The notes: a model not told the origin generated them from the sequence alone. Counted from the stretch's first letter, positions 1 through 9,523 are shown. The stretch: 36,874 nt of DNA from Deltaproteobacteria bacterium (GCA_023250635.1 JAHFAI010000018.1:1-36874); one strand, 5' to 3'. Numbers and translations: made by a program.

Positions 1-581
1 TTTATTGAGCCGTAAAGACAGGTTTTGAGCAGGGTTCCCTGGGAGTCAAAAAATTGTTGTTGCACGGGTTGGGTGGTTTTGCGGTCCACCCATAAACGCA
101 TGCGGGCATAGGGGGCCTCGTTGCTTGTGGCGGTAAGCTCGATGATCCATTGGGAGGGGAGCTCCTTAAGCATACTTGGCTTGTATTTGCTCAACCAATC
201 CACCCGCAAGACATCGGCATTAGAAAAATCCCCTCCGGCAAAGCTATCACGATCGGCGATGCGTACCACCCTCCCCACCCCCGGTAAAAAAGTCCACAGG
301 GCATCACTGAGACGGAGAATTTCTCGGCCTTTTTCCCGTTCGGGCTTGCTAAAAGCGCCATGGCTATGATCGCTATCACGAGTGGAGAAAGCCACCTCGT
401 AGACCGTGGTGGTTTTATCGAGGCGGGTGTTGGTAAAGCGATAGGTCGCCCGGAAGTTTTGCGGCGCCAGGCGTTCCTCCACTGTGCGCACCACCTCTTC
501 AGCAGTAACTATCGCCGCTGTTCCAGCTCCCGGAGGGAGAGCAAGGAAGCTGACGAGTATACTAAGGCAACGAATAATCAT
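1..581 (-). CDS. LolA-like outer-membrane lipoprotein-sorting protein (partial, C-terminus off the window)
   Basis: The frame is open from the ATG at 581 to the window edge (about 193 codons), with GGGGAGG just upstream as a ribosome site. The N-terminus (MIIRCLSILVSFLALPPGAG) looks like a signal peptide. The body resembles periplasmic outer-membrane lipoprotein-sorting proteins of the LolA-like fold: features such as LSDALWTFLPGVGRVVRI and FSNADVLRVD, followed by a statement of the type 'LWVDRKTTQPVQQQFFD' seen where these proteins describe their beta-strand barrel. It starts 25 bp after the stop of a LolC/E-type permease, so the two probably work together in moving lipoproteins or lipid-linked cargo across the periplasm. 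The ATPase partner is expected beyond position 1 but is not visible. Family assignment is by pattern recognition; the C-terminal part is missing. Confidence 0.7.
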   Translation of the reverse strand, partial: MIIRCLSILVSFLALPPGAGTAAIVTAEEVVRTVEERLAPQNFRATYRFTNTRLDKTTTVYEVAFSTRDSDHSHGAFSKPEREKGREILRLSDALWTFLPGVGRVVRIADRDSFAGGDFSNADVLRVDWLSKYKPSMLKELPSQWIIELTATSNEAPYARMRLWVDRKTTQPVQQQFFDSQGTLLKTCLYGSI

Positions 582-606
582 GGATTTTTTCCTCCCCGAG
601 TCTCGA

Positions 607-1935
607 TTACGGAGCAGCAAGAGCCGTCACCGGTTTTAAACGGCTCGCCCGATAGGCAGGGGCCAGACCAGAAATAAGGGCAGCGCCAAGGGCGAGGAGC
701 AGCACCAGCAGGATAAAGCTGAGACTGACCGTGGGATAAATCGTCGTGGCAATGGCTTGACCAGGCAGGGCAAAGGGAATCCCCCGGGTTGAGAGAATGC
801 TGACCACGCTCACTGCTACGCCCACCCCGCTGAGTCCCCCGGCGAGGCCAATTACGGCAGCTTCGCCCAGAAAAAGGCTGAGGATATGGCGTCGCCTATA
901 GCCTAAGGCCATCAGCGCACCGATTTCTCGTGTCCGTTCCATCACCGTCATCAGCGAGGTGTTAACGATTGCTGCCACCACGATGGTAAAAACGATGGCC
1001 AGAATTGCCGAAAAAACCAGATTTTGTAGGGCGAAAACATCACGAAAGAAACCGCCGATCTCCATATAGGTTTCGACGATTTGCTCGGCGGGGAGATTCG
1101 CCTGCAGGTGATCGCGGGCCTGCTCGAGATCAAGGGCCGGATTGAGGGCTAGGGCGATTTCTGAGGCGGAATCTCTGGTATCAGTGATCCGTTGCAGACT
1201 GGTAAAATCCACCCAGGCCATGCGGTTAGCCGCTCCGATCATCCCGTAATCCACGACTCCTACCACCTGGGTGATCAGGGCTTGCTGCATTTGGCTCCTA
1301 TCCTGAACGAGCAGGATAATTTCATCGCCCAGCTGGGCGCCGAGCCCGCGCATTAAGCTGGGGCTAAGCAGCAGCTGGTGGTAGCCCCGCGCTTTGGGGG
1401 CTGGTGCTTGAGCTGCTGAGGACAGGGATTTTTGTTCAAGGCTTTGGGCTTCGCCGAGCTCGTCTTCCGTAGCTGCGGGGGCAAAGCGCTCCGCGGCAGA
1501 ATCAAGCATGCTTCCCTGTTGCAAGGCCTGCTGGAGACGAGGACAAACGGCGAGTTCTCGGGAGGAGTCGATGGCGTTGATCATGACCGGGGTGCTGGTT
1601 TGGCTTTTTTGATGATTAAGGAGGCCCATAAGCCGGAGGCGGGGGGCTGCGGCACTTATCATCCCTCGCTCGCCGAGGGCGGAGCCTTGATCCCAGGGAA
1701 GCAGCATTTTGTAAGGATTGGACTCGAGGGAATCCTGGTAACCACGGTGGTGAATCTGCAGATCACCATGCATTTTTCGCGTCAAAGCGCTGCGAATTTC
1801 TCCCTGGAGACCATTGAGCAGTCCACGAGTTGCCGTAATAACAGTTACCCCGAGAAAAACCGTCAGCATAGTAATTAAGGAGCGGCGTTTATTGCGTCCC
1901 ACATTGCGGAAGGAAACTTTGAGGAGGGCCAGCAT
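607..1935 (-). CDS. ABC transporter permease, FtsX/MacB-LolC type
   Basis: A 442-residue inner-membrane permease. It has one N-terminal membrane helix (about residues 16-38), a periplasmic core of about 250 residues (MacB-PCD like), then three helices at about 300-325, 350-375 and 400-425. The cytoplasmic segment between helices 2 and 3 carries the FtsX-family signature RTREIGALMALGYRRRHIL followed by GEAAVIGLAGG. Such proteins pair with a LolD-type ATPase in exporting lipoproteins or other cargo; the ATPase is not in the window. I chose the ATG at 1935 because AGAGGA lies 7 bp upstream. An in-frame TTG at 1959 gives only eight extra residues. It is the first gene of a minus-strand unit, with the LolA-like gene next. 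Confidence 0.85.
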   Translation of the reverse strand: MLALLKVSFRNVGRNKRRSLITMLTVFLGVTVITATRGLLNGLQGEIRSALTRKMHGDLQIHHRGYQDSLESNPYKMLLPWDQGSALGERGMISAAAPRLRLMGLLNHQKSQTSTPVMINAIDSSRELAVCPRLQQALQQGSMLDSAAERFAPAATEDELGEAQSLEQKSLSSAAQAPAPKARGYHQLLLSPSLMRGLGAQLGDEIILLVQDRSQMQQALITQVVGVVDYGMIGAANRMAWVDFTSLQRITDTRDSASEIALALNPALDLEQARDHLQANLPAEQIVETYMEIGGFFRDVFALQNLVFSAILAIVFTIVVAAIVNTSLMTVMERTREIGALMALGYRRRHILSLFLGEAAVIGLAGGLSGVGVAVSVVSILSTRGIPFALPGQAIATTIYPTVSLSFILLVLLLALGAALISGLAPAYRASRLKPVTALAAP

Positions 1936-1948
1936 GCTGAGATCCTCT

Positions 1949-1976
1949 TTGCAAATCAAATCGCGACCAGTATATA
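1949..1976 (+). promoter_or_regulatory. Candidate sigma-70-type promoter for the 69-aa gene
   Basis: TTGCAA and TATATA are separated by 16 bp. The predicted start would be near 1984, about 32 bp before the ATG at 2016. The same AT-rich TATATATA block could also serve the divergent permease unit, whose start codon lies at 1935. Confidence 0.35.
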
Positions 1977-2015
1977 TAGTGTACGGGCAAGTAAATAAGC
2001 GGCGAAGGAAAAAAT

Positions 2016-2225
2016 ATGAATGCAGCGGTTTTTAGAAGAGGTGAAGCGATTACCCGCTTAGAAAATTACGCTCCGGTAGTTTTAGAACACCTTGCCCTGC
2101 TTACCTGGTTTGCCAGTAATCCTGCAAGTAAGCATTGGGCGATGGAATTACGGGCTTTCAAAACGGCATGGCAACGTTATAGCACCGGCAAGGGTAACAA
2201 AAGTAATGATCACGCACTTTGCTGA
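2016..2225 (+). CDS. Small hypothetical protein (69 aa)
   Basis: A short open frame with AAGGA 7 bp before its ATG and a plausible upstream promoter (1949-1976). It ends 8 bp before the convergent end of sdaA and overlaps no other gene. The protein is soluble-looking with no signal peptide or membrane helix: N-terminal MNAAVFRRGEAITRLENYAP, a Leu/Ala helix-like middle, and a polar C-terminus. I do not recognise a family. The ribosome site, promoter and clean placement between genes favour a real gene, but the short length means chance cannot be excluded. Confidence 0.45.
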   Translation: MNAAVFRRGEAITRLENYAPVVLEHLALLTWFASNPASKHWAMELRAFKTAWQRYSTGKGNKSNDHALC

Positions 2226-2233
2226 GGACTTGC

Positions 2234-3619
2234 TTAGCACTCGACCACATTAACAGCCAAACCACCCCGTGATGTTTCTTTATATTTTGATTTCATATCT
2301 TCACCGGTTTGTTTCATCGTCGCGATTACCGAATCGAGGGAAACCACATGCTTGCCCTCGCCTTTCAAGGCAAGCTTTGCGGCGTTAATCGCCTTGACCG
2401 CACCCATGGCATTGCGTTCGATGCAGGGAATTTGCACCAAGCCACCGATGGGATCACAGGTGAGGCCGAGATTGTGTTCCATGGCTATTTCTGCAGCTTG
2501 TTCCACCTGCAAGACACTGGCTCCGAGAGCTGCAGCTAAGCCAGCTGCGGCCATGGAACAGGCAACCCCGACTTCGCCCTGGCAACCAACCTGAGCCCCG
2601 GAAATAGAGGCATTGTGCACGTAGAGAAAACCCACGGCCCCGGCCGTTAGCAGAAATTCTCGTACTCCCTCCCCTCGATAGCGCCCCGATAAGTCCACGT
2701 AATAACGTAAGGTAGCAGGAATTACTCCCGCTGCTCCATTGGTGGGGGCGGTGACAATCCGTGCCCCTGCGGCGTTTTCTTCATTCACGGCCATAGCGTA
2801 CATATTCACCCAGTCGAGCACCTGAAGAGGATCGTTGCGGTATTTTTCCTGGGCGTCGCTTGCGGTTAATTTGCGGAATAAGTCAGGCGCCCGTCGAACC
2901 AGATTTAGTTTGCCCGGTAATACTCCAGCGGCGTGACAACCACGGTCAATCGACGAGGACATTTCAGCCCAGAGCCCATCGAGTTTATTCATCACCGAAA
3001 TTTCGTCGAGGCGGGTTTTTTCATTGGCGAGCATCAGCTGCCAAATGGTGAGGTTATGGTGGGCACAGAGGGCGAGTAATTCTTTGCCGGTCTCAAAGGG
3101 GTAGGGTAATTTTTCTCTTTCGTTCACAGAACTCATCGCTAGGGGCTGATCTCCCTCAAGGACTGCGCCTCCACCGATGGAGTAGTAGGTGGTGCTTAAG
3201 CATTGTTTGCCCTGATGATTAAAAGCATGGAGGCTCATCCCGTTGGGGTGACGGGGGAGAAAGGTTTGGCGATGAAATTTCAGCTGCGTGCGAGGATCAA
3301 AACTCAGCAGTAGCTCGCCCCCGAGGCGGAGTTTTTTATTATTTTTAAAATTCTCTAAACGCTCTGCCAACTGGGTGAGATCCAGGGTTTCGGGAGTCTC
3401 CCCTTCGAGTCCGAGATAGAGCGCCTTATCGATACCGTGGCCCATGCCGGTAAGGGCGAGAGAACCGTAGAGATCAACGCGGATCTCGGCAATGGTAGGT
3501 AAGAGTTTTTTTTGGCGGAGCTCGGCCACAAAACGCCCACAGGCGAGCATCGGTCCCAGGGTGTGGGAACTCGAGGGCCCCAAGCTAATTTTAAAGAGAG
3601 AAAAAACGCTAAGACTCAT
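2234..3619 (-). CDS. sdaA: L-serine dehydratase, iron-sulfur dependent, single chain
   Basis: A 461-residue enzyme that deaminates L-serine to pyruvate and ammonia. The N-terminal beta domain starts with the substrate-site motif [11 protein letters not shown]. The C-terminal alpha domain carries [13 protein letters not shown] and the cysteines that ligate the catalytic 4Fe-4S cluster, in [16 protein letters not shown] and [15 protein letters not shown]. Length matches the fused SdaA form of proteobacteria. I chose the ATG at 3619 because AGGAGG lies 8 bp before it; the ATG at 3625 is too close to that site. Its start overlaps the end of the upstream nuclease gene by 11 bp, so it is the last gene of the glnS-cca-nuclease-sdaA unit and is probably translationally coupled. 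Confidence 0.95.
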   Translation of the reverse strand: MSLSVFSLFKISLGPSSSHTLGPMLACGRFVAELRQKKLLPTIAEIRVDLYGSLALTGMGHGIDKALYLGLEGETPETLDLTQLAERLENFKNNKKLRLGGELLLSFDPRTQLKFHRQTFLPRHPNGMSLHAFNHQGKQCLSTTYYSIGGGAVLEGDQPLAMSSVNEREKLPYPFETGKELLALCAHHNLTIWQLMLANEKTRLDEISVMNKLDGLWAEMSSSIDRGCHAAGVLPGKLNLVRRAPDLFRKLTASDAQEKYRNDPLQVLDWVNMYAMAVNEENAAGARIVTAPTNGAAGVIPATLRYYVDLSGRYRGEGVREFLLTAGAVGFLYVHNASISGAQVGCQGEVGVACSMAAAGLAAALGASVLQVEQAAEIAMEHNLGLTCDPIGGLVQIPCIERNAMGAVKAINAAKLALKGEGKHVVSLDSVIATMKQTGEDMKSKYKETSRGGLAVNVVEC

Positions 3620-4358
3620 CAGCATACCCTCCTGGCGCAGTGGAACGGCTGATAAAGGTATAGTACTCCTCTATCTCCGTCGTCGGTGGACACTTGAGCA
3701 TAAACGTTACTTTGAGCTCTTCGTCAATATAGCGCTGATACGACCATACTGAAGTAGGGGTGCTTATGGGCCCAGGGGGAAGCTCGGCAAAAAAACGGGA
3801 GAGCTCAGCTAAGTGCGCCATAAAGCGCTCCTGATCAGCGTACCATATTTTGAGGGCGCGCTCGAGATTGATCCAGTGATGGGAGCGTCGATAGCATTTC
3901 AACAGGGTGGCTTTGTGGGCGGGGGTAAAGGTAAAAAAGCGGTGCACCTGGGGGGCTCGCAGCTTTACAGAGGAATCGATGCCATTGCATTGATTGCAGC
4001 AGATCAGGGGGGCAAAGCTCATATGACGGTCGTACAGTCCCCGGAGGTTGCCGCGAAAGCACGAGCGGGCTGCTAAAGCATCGAGGTAATCCAGGAGATG
4101 ATCATGGTCGATGCACAGGTGAGCAAGCACTCGCTGGCGTAGTTTGCGCAGCAAATAGGGCTTAGAACGCTGGCAAATGGGACAGCGAAAATTTTGGGGA
4201 GTCAGCGCCCAGAGATAGTTGAGGTGCAGGGGTAAATGCTCGCCCGCCACGGCACGGATACTGAGCTTGGTAGTGAGAGACCAGCACCCATCAAAGCCCC
4301 GCTCGGTAAACTGCTCGTCCATTTCTTCATCAGTCGGCCTCGCCTCCCTTCGTTTCAT
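3609..4358 (-). CDS. Endonuclease-VII-like His-Me finger (HNH) protein
   Basis: A 249-residue protein. A probable nuclease core runs from residue 59 to 125: CPIC (59-62), then IDHDH (83-87, metal and catalytic His region), RGNLRGLYD, and CCNQCNG (120-126). This is the order C-x2-C / DHDH / (V,L)RGL / C-x2-CN seen in recombination endonuclease VII and related zinc-bearing HNH proteins, but with about 10 extra residues before the last cysteine pair. The other halves (1-55 and 130-249) are unrecognised. The gene overlaps the end of the tRNA nucleotidyltransferase by 29 bp and the start of sdaA by 11 bp. The ATG at 4358 has AAGGAG 10 bp upstream; the ATG at 4322 is a possible alternative. Role unknown: DNA repair or RNA cleavage are guesses. 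Confidence 0.7.
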   Translation of the reverse strand: MKRREARPTDEEMDEQFTERGFDGCWSLTTKLSIRAVAGEHLPLHLNYLWALTPQNFRCPICQRSKPYLLRKLRQRVLAHLCIDHDHLLDYLDALAARSCFRGNLRGLYDRHMSFAPLICCNQCNGIDSSVKLRAPQVHRFFTFTPAHKATLLKCYRRSHHWINLERALKIWYADQERFMAHLAELSRFFAELPPGPISTPTSVWSYQRYIDEELKVTFMLKCPPTTEIEEYYTFISRSTAPGGYADES

Positions 4359-5670
4359 GGGCGATCAACTCCTTCGCTAAAACTTGCGCTTCCCCGAGGG
4401 TTTGCCAGTGCTCATTGTGATAGCTTTCTTTTAATTGGGCGAGCAGTTTGCCGAGGCGAGGTCCTTGAGGTAGGCCAGTCCACTCTGCAAGTTGCTTGCC
4501 ATTCAGGGGGAAATGGCTGCGTACATGGGTTTTTTGTTGCTCGCAGATCCGCAAACGCTGGAGGTTGTCGGCGCGAGCCTTGCGCTCCTCTTTGCCCGCA
4601 GGATCAAGGGCAAGCCAACTGTGCCAGAGGGGGAGAAAACACGGCAAAAACCAGGGGGGCTTGCAGTACTTATCCCCAAGGTCGAGAAAAGCAAAGGCAC
4701 GGGATTGTGGGGCGCCGATCATGGCTAGTTCGGTGTATCCCTCCAGGGCCCAACTCAGGAATTGCTGTTGCTTATTGGCAAGCACAAAATGCCTGGTTAT
4801 CTGCTGTGGGTTAGCAGAGCCGAGGCCCAGGGCTTTTTGCAGGAATAACCAGCTGGCAAAGTGAGCGGCGGGACGATCGGCTGCTGCTAGGGTTTGTATT
4901 GTAGCAAACACGGGGCCTAAGCGAAGTAGATTACTGGGGGTGAGCACGGAAGCAAGTTCGGGGAGAATCTGGGCGAAAATACCGGTCTCGGCCATTTCGC
5001 TGAGGGTAGCGGCAAGGGTCGTGGCGGAAAGCACCAGGGCCGAAATTTCGGCAGTAATCCGCTCCTTACTTATTTGGGCGAGTCCGGGAGCAAGAGTCGC
5101 GAGGGCGCTGGTGGTACCCTGCACACCCTGGAGGCCAAAGCGGGCTTTGAAGCGGTAATAGCGCAGTATACGGAGGTAGTCTTCTTGGATGCGTTCGGCA
5201 GGCGAGCCAATAAAAACGATAATTTTTTGTCGCAGATGCTCTCTGCCGGAAAAATAATCATAGATGGTGCCATCGAGATCTTCGGAGAGCGCATTCATAG
5301 TAAAATCGCGGCGAGCTGCATCTTCCTGAAACGAGGCAGCAAAAGAAACGGTGGCATGGCGTCCATCAGCCTTGCTATCCCTACGCAGGGTGGTTGCTTC
5401 AAAAGCTCGGCGCTCAAGCACGAGGGTGACGGTGCCGTGAGCAAGCCCAGTGGGGATGACTTTTACCCGGGGTACGGGCAGCTGCTTAAAGATCTCCATG
5501 ACCTGCTCAGGGCGAGCGGTTGTGGCGATATCATAGTCAAGGGGAGTAATGCCGAGGTAGCGATCTCGTACGCAGCCACCCACCAGTCGGCTGGGAAAAC
5601 CGTGCTCGCTAAGAATACCAATCAGCAAGCGGGCTCGTTGGTACTGCTGCTCCTCAGGGGTGATGATCAC
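4330..5670 (-). CDS. CCA tRNA nucleotidyltransferase / poly(A) polymerase family
   Basis: A 446-residue class II nucleotidyltransferase. The head carries LVGGCVRDRYLGI and the metal-binding DYDIAT pair, followed by FEATTLRRD and RRDFTMNAL with SEDLDGTIYDYFSGREHL, all characteristic of enzymes that add CCA (or A tails) to RNA 3' ends. RILRYYRFKARFGL is the neck motif. No clear HD phosphohydrolase domain is visible. CCA addition is the likelier job because the gene overlaps the 3' end of glnS by 17 bp, but PcnB-like polyadenylation cannot be excluded by sequence reading. ATG at 5670 chosen; its ribosome site lies inside glnS. Confidence 0.88.
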   Translation of the reverse strand: MIITPEEQQYQRARLLIGILSEHGFPSRLVGGCVRDRYLGITPLDYDIATTARPEQVMEIFKQLPVPRVKVIPTGLAHGTVTLVLERRAFEATTLRRDSKADGRHATVSFAASFQEDAARRDFTMNALSEDLDGTIYDYFSGREHLRQKIIVFIGSPAERIQEDYLRILRYYRFKARFGLQGVQGTTSALATLAPGLAQISKERITAEISALVLSATTLAATLSEMAETGIFAQILPELASVLTPSNLLRLGPVFATIQTLAAADRPAAHFASWLFLQKALGLGSANPQQITRHFVLANKQQQFLSWALEGYTELAMIGAPQSRAFAFLDLGDKYCKPPWFLPCFLPLWHSWLALDPAGKEERKARADNLQRLRICEQQKTHVRSHFPLNGKQLAEWTGLPQGPRLGKLLAQLKESYHNEHWQTLGEAQVLAKELIAHETKGGEAD

Positions 5671-7357
5671 GTGTGCTCCAGGAGTCCTTGAGGGTTACCG
5701 CCCGGTTAAATACCAGCTTCTCGGGCTTAGAGAGTGTATCGCAGGCAAAGTATCCGAGACGCTCGAACTGAAAGCTTTCGCCGGCTTTGCTGCCAGTGAT
5801 CACCGGCTCGGCAAAACACCCCGTTTTAACCTCGAGGGAATGAGGATTAAGGGCGCTGCGCCAATCACTACCCTCGTTGTCAAGGGTGGAGGGATTGGCT
5901 ACGGTAAATAAGCGGTCGTAAAGATTGACGCTGAGGGGGACCGCGCTTGCCGCATCAACCCAGTGGATCACTCCTTTGACCTTGCGTCCTTCCGGTTTGC
6001 GGTTAAGGGTCTCCGGATCGTAGGTCGCGTAGAGTTTGGTGATTGTACCGCTCGTGGGGTCTTTTTCACAGCGGTTGCATCGTATTACAAAGCCATAACG
6101 TAAGCGCACTTCGCCGCCCAAAGTGAGGCGGAAAAAGTCCTTCGGAGCTTGTTCCATAAAATCATCGTGCTCAATATAGAGCTGACGACTAAAGGAGAGG
6201 GGGCGCGTGCCAAACTCGGTTTTTTGCGGGTGATTGGGCGCTTCGAGAGGGATGAGTTCGCTGGGGCGGAGGTTTTCAATCTCGATAAGCAGGGGATTGA
6301 GTACGGCCATGGCGCGCGGCGCCACTTCATTTAAATCATTGCGCAAGCTCTCTTCGAGCAGGTTGATATGGAGAATTGACTCGCGTTTACTGACGCCAAG
6401 GCGATAACAGAGATTGCGAATACTCTCTGGGGTGTAGCCGCGGCGTCGCAAGCCCGAGATGGTAGGCATGCGGGGATCATCCCAGGAGGCAACTGCTCCT
6501 TCGTCCACCAGGGTTTTAAGTCGGCGCTTGCTCATCACCGTATAGTTAAAGTTCAGGCGGGAAAACTCGTACTGATGGGGTCTCGGTCCTGAGGTTAGTT
6601 GGGTGAGAAACCAGTCATAGAGTACGCGGTTGTCTTGAAACTCCAAGGTGCAGATAGAGTGGGAGATACCCTCAATATAATCGGAGAGGCAGTGAGAGAA
6701 ATCATACATGGGATAGATGCACCAGGTATCAGCGGTGCGCATATGGGTCACGCGGCGAATGCGGTACATGACTGGATCACGCATACTGATCGTGGGAGAA
6801 GCCATATCTATTTTGGCACGTAGTACCCGTGAGCCATCGGGGTAGGCCCCTTCTTTCATTTCGGCGAAGATCTGTAAGTTTTCTTCCACTGAGCGAGTGC
6901 GAAAAGGGCTGTTTTTACCGGCTTCGGTGAGGGTTCCGCGGTAGCTTTTGATCTCTGCAGCAGGAAGTTCGCAGACGTAAGCCTTGCCTTGCTCGATCAG
7001 TGCAACGGCGTAGTTATACAGCTTGTCAAAATAATCTGAGGTATGGCGCACGGCCCCGTTCCAAGCAAAGCCAAGCCATCGTATATCGCGCTTAATGGCT
7101 TCGCTGTATTCTTCGCTTTCTTTCTCGGGGTTGGTATCATCAAAACGCAGAAAACAGCTGCTCCCTGGGTATTTTTCCGCGAGGCCAAAATTCAGGCAGA
7201 TGGATTTGGCATGACCGATATGGAGATAGCCGTTGGGCTCTGGGGGGAAACGGGTGACGATAGAGCTCAGCCGCTGATTCTTTAGATCGTCATCGATGAT
7301 ATCATGGATAAAATTCGTTGGGCTTAGGGGGGGAGTTTGCTGAGGGCTACTGGTCAT
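5654..7357 (-). CDS. glnS: Glutaminyl-tRNA synthetase
   Basis: A 567-residue class I synthetase that charges tRNA-Gln directly with glutamine. The HIGH region reads RFPPEPNGYLHIGHAKSI (about residues 39-56), SCFLRFDDTNPEKE follows, and the KMSKS counterpart is TVMSKRRLK. The C-terminal half is the two-barrel anticodon-binding region (WVDAASAVPLSVNLYDRLF, ESFQFERLGYFACD). Length matches the E. coli enzyme (about 554) with a short N-terminal extension. The ATG at 7357 is preceded by a good promoter at 7406-7435 (minus), so this heads the glnS-cca-nuclease-sdaA unit. Confidence 0.97.
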   Translation of the reverse strand: MTSSPQQTPPLSPTNFIHDIIDDDLKNQRLSSIVTRFPPEPNGYLHIGHAKSICLNFGLAEKYPGSSCFLRFDDTNPEKESEEYSEAIKRDIRWLGFAWNGAVRHTSDYFDKLYNYAVALIEQGKAYVCELPAAEIKSYRGTLTEAGKNSPFRTRSVEENLQIFAEMKEGAYPDGSRVLRAKIDMASPTISMRDPVMYRIRRVTHMRTADTWCIYPMYDFSHCLSDYIEGISHSICTLEFQDNRVLYDWFLTQLTSGPRPHQYEFSRLNFNYTVMSKRRLKTLVDEGAVASWDDPRMPTISGLRRRGYTPESIRNLCYRLGVSKRESILHINLLEESLRNDLNEVAPRAMAVLNPLLIEIENLRPSELIPLEAPNHPQKTEFGTRPLSFSRQLYIEHDDFMEQAPKDFFRLTLGGEVRLRYGFVIRCNRCEKDPTSGTITKLYATYDPETLNRKPEGRKVKGVIHWVDAASAVPLSVNLYDRLFTVANPSTLDNEGSDWRSALNPHSLEVKTGCFAEPVITGSKAGESFQFERLGYFACDTLSKPEKLVFNRAVTLKDSWSTRDHHP

Positions 7358-7405
7358 GGGAGACTCGTGTAATTAGGAGATTTTATCATGAAAAGGCGCA
7401 TATTT

Positions 7406-7435
7406 AGCATAACTGAGGGGTGGAGTAAACGTCAA
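7406..7435 (-). promoter_or_regulatory. Promoter of the glnS operon
   Basis: On the minus strand TTGACG (7435-7430) and TATGCT (7411-7406) are separated by 18 bp. The start would be near 7399, giving a leader of about 40 nt before glnS. The site sits in the 94-bp gap after the upstream metalloprotease lipoprotein. Confidence 0.55.
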
Positions 7436-7451
7436 ATCAGCAGATTTTCTC

Positions 7452-9332
7452 TCATCCCTTAGCCTGAAAATTCTCACAGGGAATTGTGCCGAGTTGCGCA
7501 GTAAGACCGCGTGCTTTTGCAGCTTTAGCGATCGTACAGGCATTGACGCCTTTGCTGAGGGCGGAATCAGCTTTGAAGAGGGCGATGAAGAAATCGGTAA
7601 AAGAAATTTCTCGCGGTAGATAGGAGATAGCCTTGTAGAGCAGATCACTGACGTAATTGGAGTCCATGCCGTTTTTGCTGGAGAGATCCCACATAAAACC
7701 AGAAATGAGTTGGCTGCGACGATGAATATCCCCCGCTAAGCTTTGTTGATAGATATTGTCATTGTAGTTAAGGGTATTATCGGCTTGGCGTAGACAGGAC
7801 TGCTTGGGGCCGTAGTAGCAAAGCTTAGAGGAAGCGGGGCAAATGGTTTCGCCGAGGCAGGGGTCCCGGCGCATATAATACATAAAGGTATCGGCTATGG
7901 CTTCGTGGAGAATGCGGTGTTCCTCGGCTGAGCTGATACCGACGTAGCGAAATAAAATATGATGACCAAGTTCGTGAATCAGGGTGTCAGAATCAGTGGC
8001 GAGATTTATAAGAAGGATGGTACCGTTTTGGTTGAGTTCGGTGGGGATAACGATGCGCGGGCGAGTGATACCTTTGAAGACAGGATTTTCGTAACAGGGG
8101 CCTCCCGCTTTATAGACCGGGTCTTCGGTAAAAAATAAATCTACCTGGGTTTCTCCCCAGTTGGCATTAGGGTCTTTGGCGAGGTACCAGCTCCACATTT
8201 CGCTGACGCTGGCAAAGGCTGAAACTTCGAGAAAGCGATGGTCATTAGCAGGATAATCATAGGTAAGGGTGCTGCTAAAGGCCATGGGATATTGGCTGGG
8301 TACTGAGGTGCTCAGCTCGCTGCTGCACAGGAAGCCGTTGCGTTGCATGCGCGGCAAGGAGATGGTGCGGAAGCTATCGGTTCTTCCGTATTGATACACC
8401 CTGGCGTTGCCCACCTGGGGGTCGGAGTTCCCATTAAAATACTGGGGGACCACTTCATGAAAACGTTCGTTTTTAAGGACAACCTGATAGGGGCGATCAT
8501 CAGAAAAATAACTAGAGATTTTCCAGCCGGGGACGAGGCTGTGGTTTTCGCGATATAAGCAGCGTTGACTATTCAGCAAGCCAAAGCGTGAGCTGCCATC
8601 GGCGCGAGCTGGGGGAGTGAGGCGATCAATAGTTTGCTGATGGGTGGCCTCGGCTTCAAGGAGCAGTTTGGTCCAGAGACTATGGTCTTCCTTCCAGAGG
8701 AGTTTTCCCGCGGCAATACGGTCAGCGGTGTCATTAAAATTCCTGGGTAAATTTTTGAGGGCTGACGGTAGACTCTCGCCCATTTCCATAAGCTGTCCCG
8801 AGACAACGATGAGCTTGGTAGAAAAATCGCAGAGCTCGATTCCTTGAACCTGAAGGGTATAAGCGAGGGAGAGGTCCTCGCGGTTTGTTTTGGCGGCGTT
8901 AAGGTCAGCGTTAGCATCAGGCAGCAGATCGAGGAGGCGAGGCGAAGCGGCTACTGCGGGGGTGAATTGTGGTGATTTCTCGTCGAACAGGCTGCTGAGG
9001 GGGAAGAGCTTAGCGAGTTCTTGGAGCAGCAGGGCGGAATTGCTGCGGAGGGTGAGAGCGAGGCTGGGAATGCTGAGGTAGTGGGGAGTCGCCGGCGTCG
9101 GCGCCGGTGAGGCGGCGTTGCTATCGGCGAGGGCAAGAGCGGTGGCGGAAGGCGCTTTGAAGGCTTTATCGATGGTGCAACGAGAAGCGGTCTGACCTAA
9201 AAATTGCGAGTCTTGGTTATTGCCACGAAGATCGACTAAGTAGCCGGTGCGTGCTGGTTTGCATGCGGTGAAGGAAACAAAAGCTAGAACTACTAGCCAT
9301 GAATATATTTGCGTGGGTGAAATACCTTGCAT
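7452..9332 (-). CDS. Putative gluzincin metalloprotease lipoprotein
   Basis: A 626-residue exported protein. A hydrophobic N-terminus ends in a lipobox-like SFTAC with Cys24 as the lipid-attachment candidate; the Phe at -3 is unusual. A zinc-protease motif HELGHH lies at 453-458 (ligands His453 and His457, catalytic Glu454). It is followed by HEAIADTFMYY, where Glu477 is the expected third zinc ligand, as in gluzincins. Residues 60-250 look helical and Ala/Leu rich; the middle is Cys-containing and may be disulfide-bonded. The exact peptidase family is not recognised. The gene stands alone on its transcription unit between the glnS operon and HU. It is probably a cell-envelope or secreted protease. 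Confidence 0.6.
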   Translation of the reverse strand: MQGISPTQIYSWLVVLAFVSFTACKPARTGYLVDLRGNNQDSQFLGQTASRCTIDKAFKAPSATALALADSNAASPAPTPATPHYLSIPSLALTLRSNSALLLQELAKLFPLSSLFDEKSPQFTPAVAASPRLLDLLPDANADLNAAKTNREDLSLAYTLQVQGIELCDFSTKLIVVSGQLMEMGESLPSALKNLPRNFNDTADRIAAGKLLWKEDHSLWTKLLLEAEATHQQTIDRLTPPARADGSSRFGLLNSQRCLYRENHSLVPGWKISSYFSDDRPYQVVLKNERFHEVVPQYFNGNSDPQVGNARVYQYGRTDSFRTISLPRMQRNGFLCSSELSTSVPSQYPMAFSSTLTYDYPANDHRFLEVSAFASVSEMWSWYLAKDPNANWGETQVDLFFTEDPVYKAGGPCYENPVFKGITRPRIVIPTELNQNGTILLINLATDSDTLIHELGHHILFRYVGISSAEEHRILHEAIADTFMYYMRRDPCLGETICPASSKLCYYGPKQSCLRQADNTLNYNDNIYQQSLAGDIHRRSQLISGFMWDLSSKNGMDSNYVSDLLYKAISYLPREISFTDFFIALFKADSALSKGVNACTIAKAAKARGLTAQLGTIPCENFQAKG

Positions 9333-9494
9333 GGGGATGGCAATCCTTTGGTTACACGAGAGGTTTTTCTCCTTATTTTTCGGCAGCGGACTTTAATACT
9401 TAATAGCCAACTTACCATAACCACATTTCTAGACGAATTAGGGGTTTATTTGGCACTATCAACCATAAAAAAGACCAATAACCATAAAAACATC

Positions 9495-9523
9495 TTGCTG
9501 ATTGAAATACCCCTTCATAAAAT
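9495..9523 (+). promoter_or_regulatory. Promoter of the HU gene
   Basis: TTGCTG (9495-9500) and TAAAAT (9518-9523) are separated by exactly 17 bp. They lie in an AT-rich 218-bp intergenic region, about 28 bp before the HU start codon. Confidence 0.6.
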
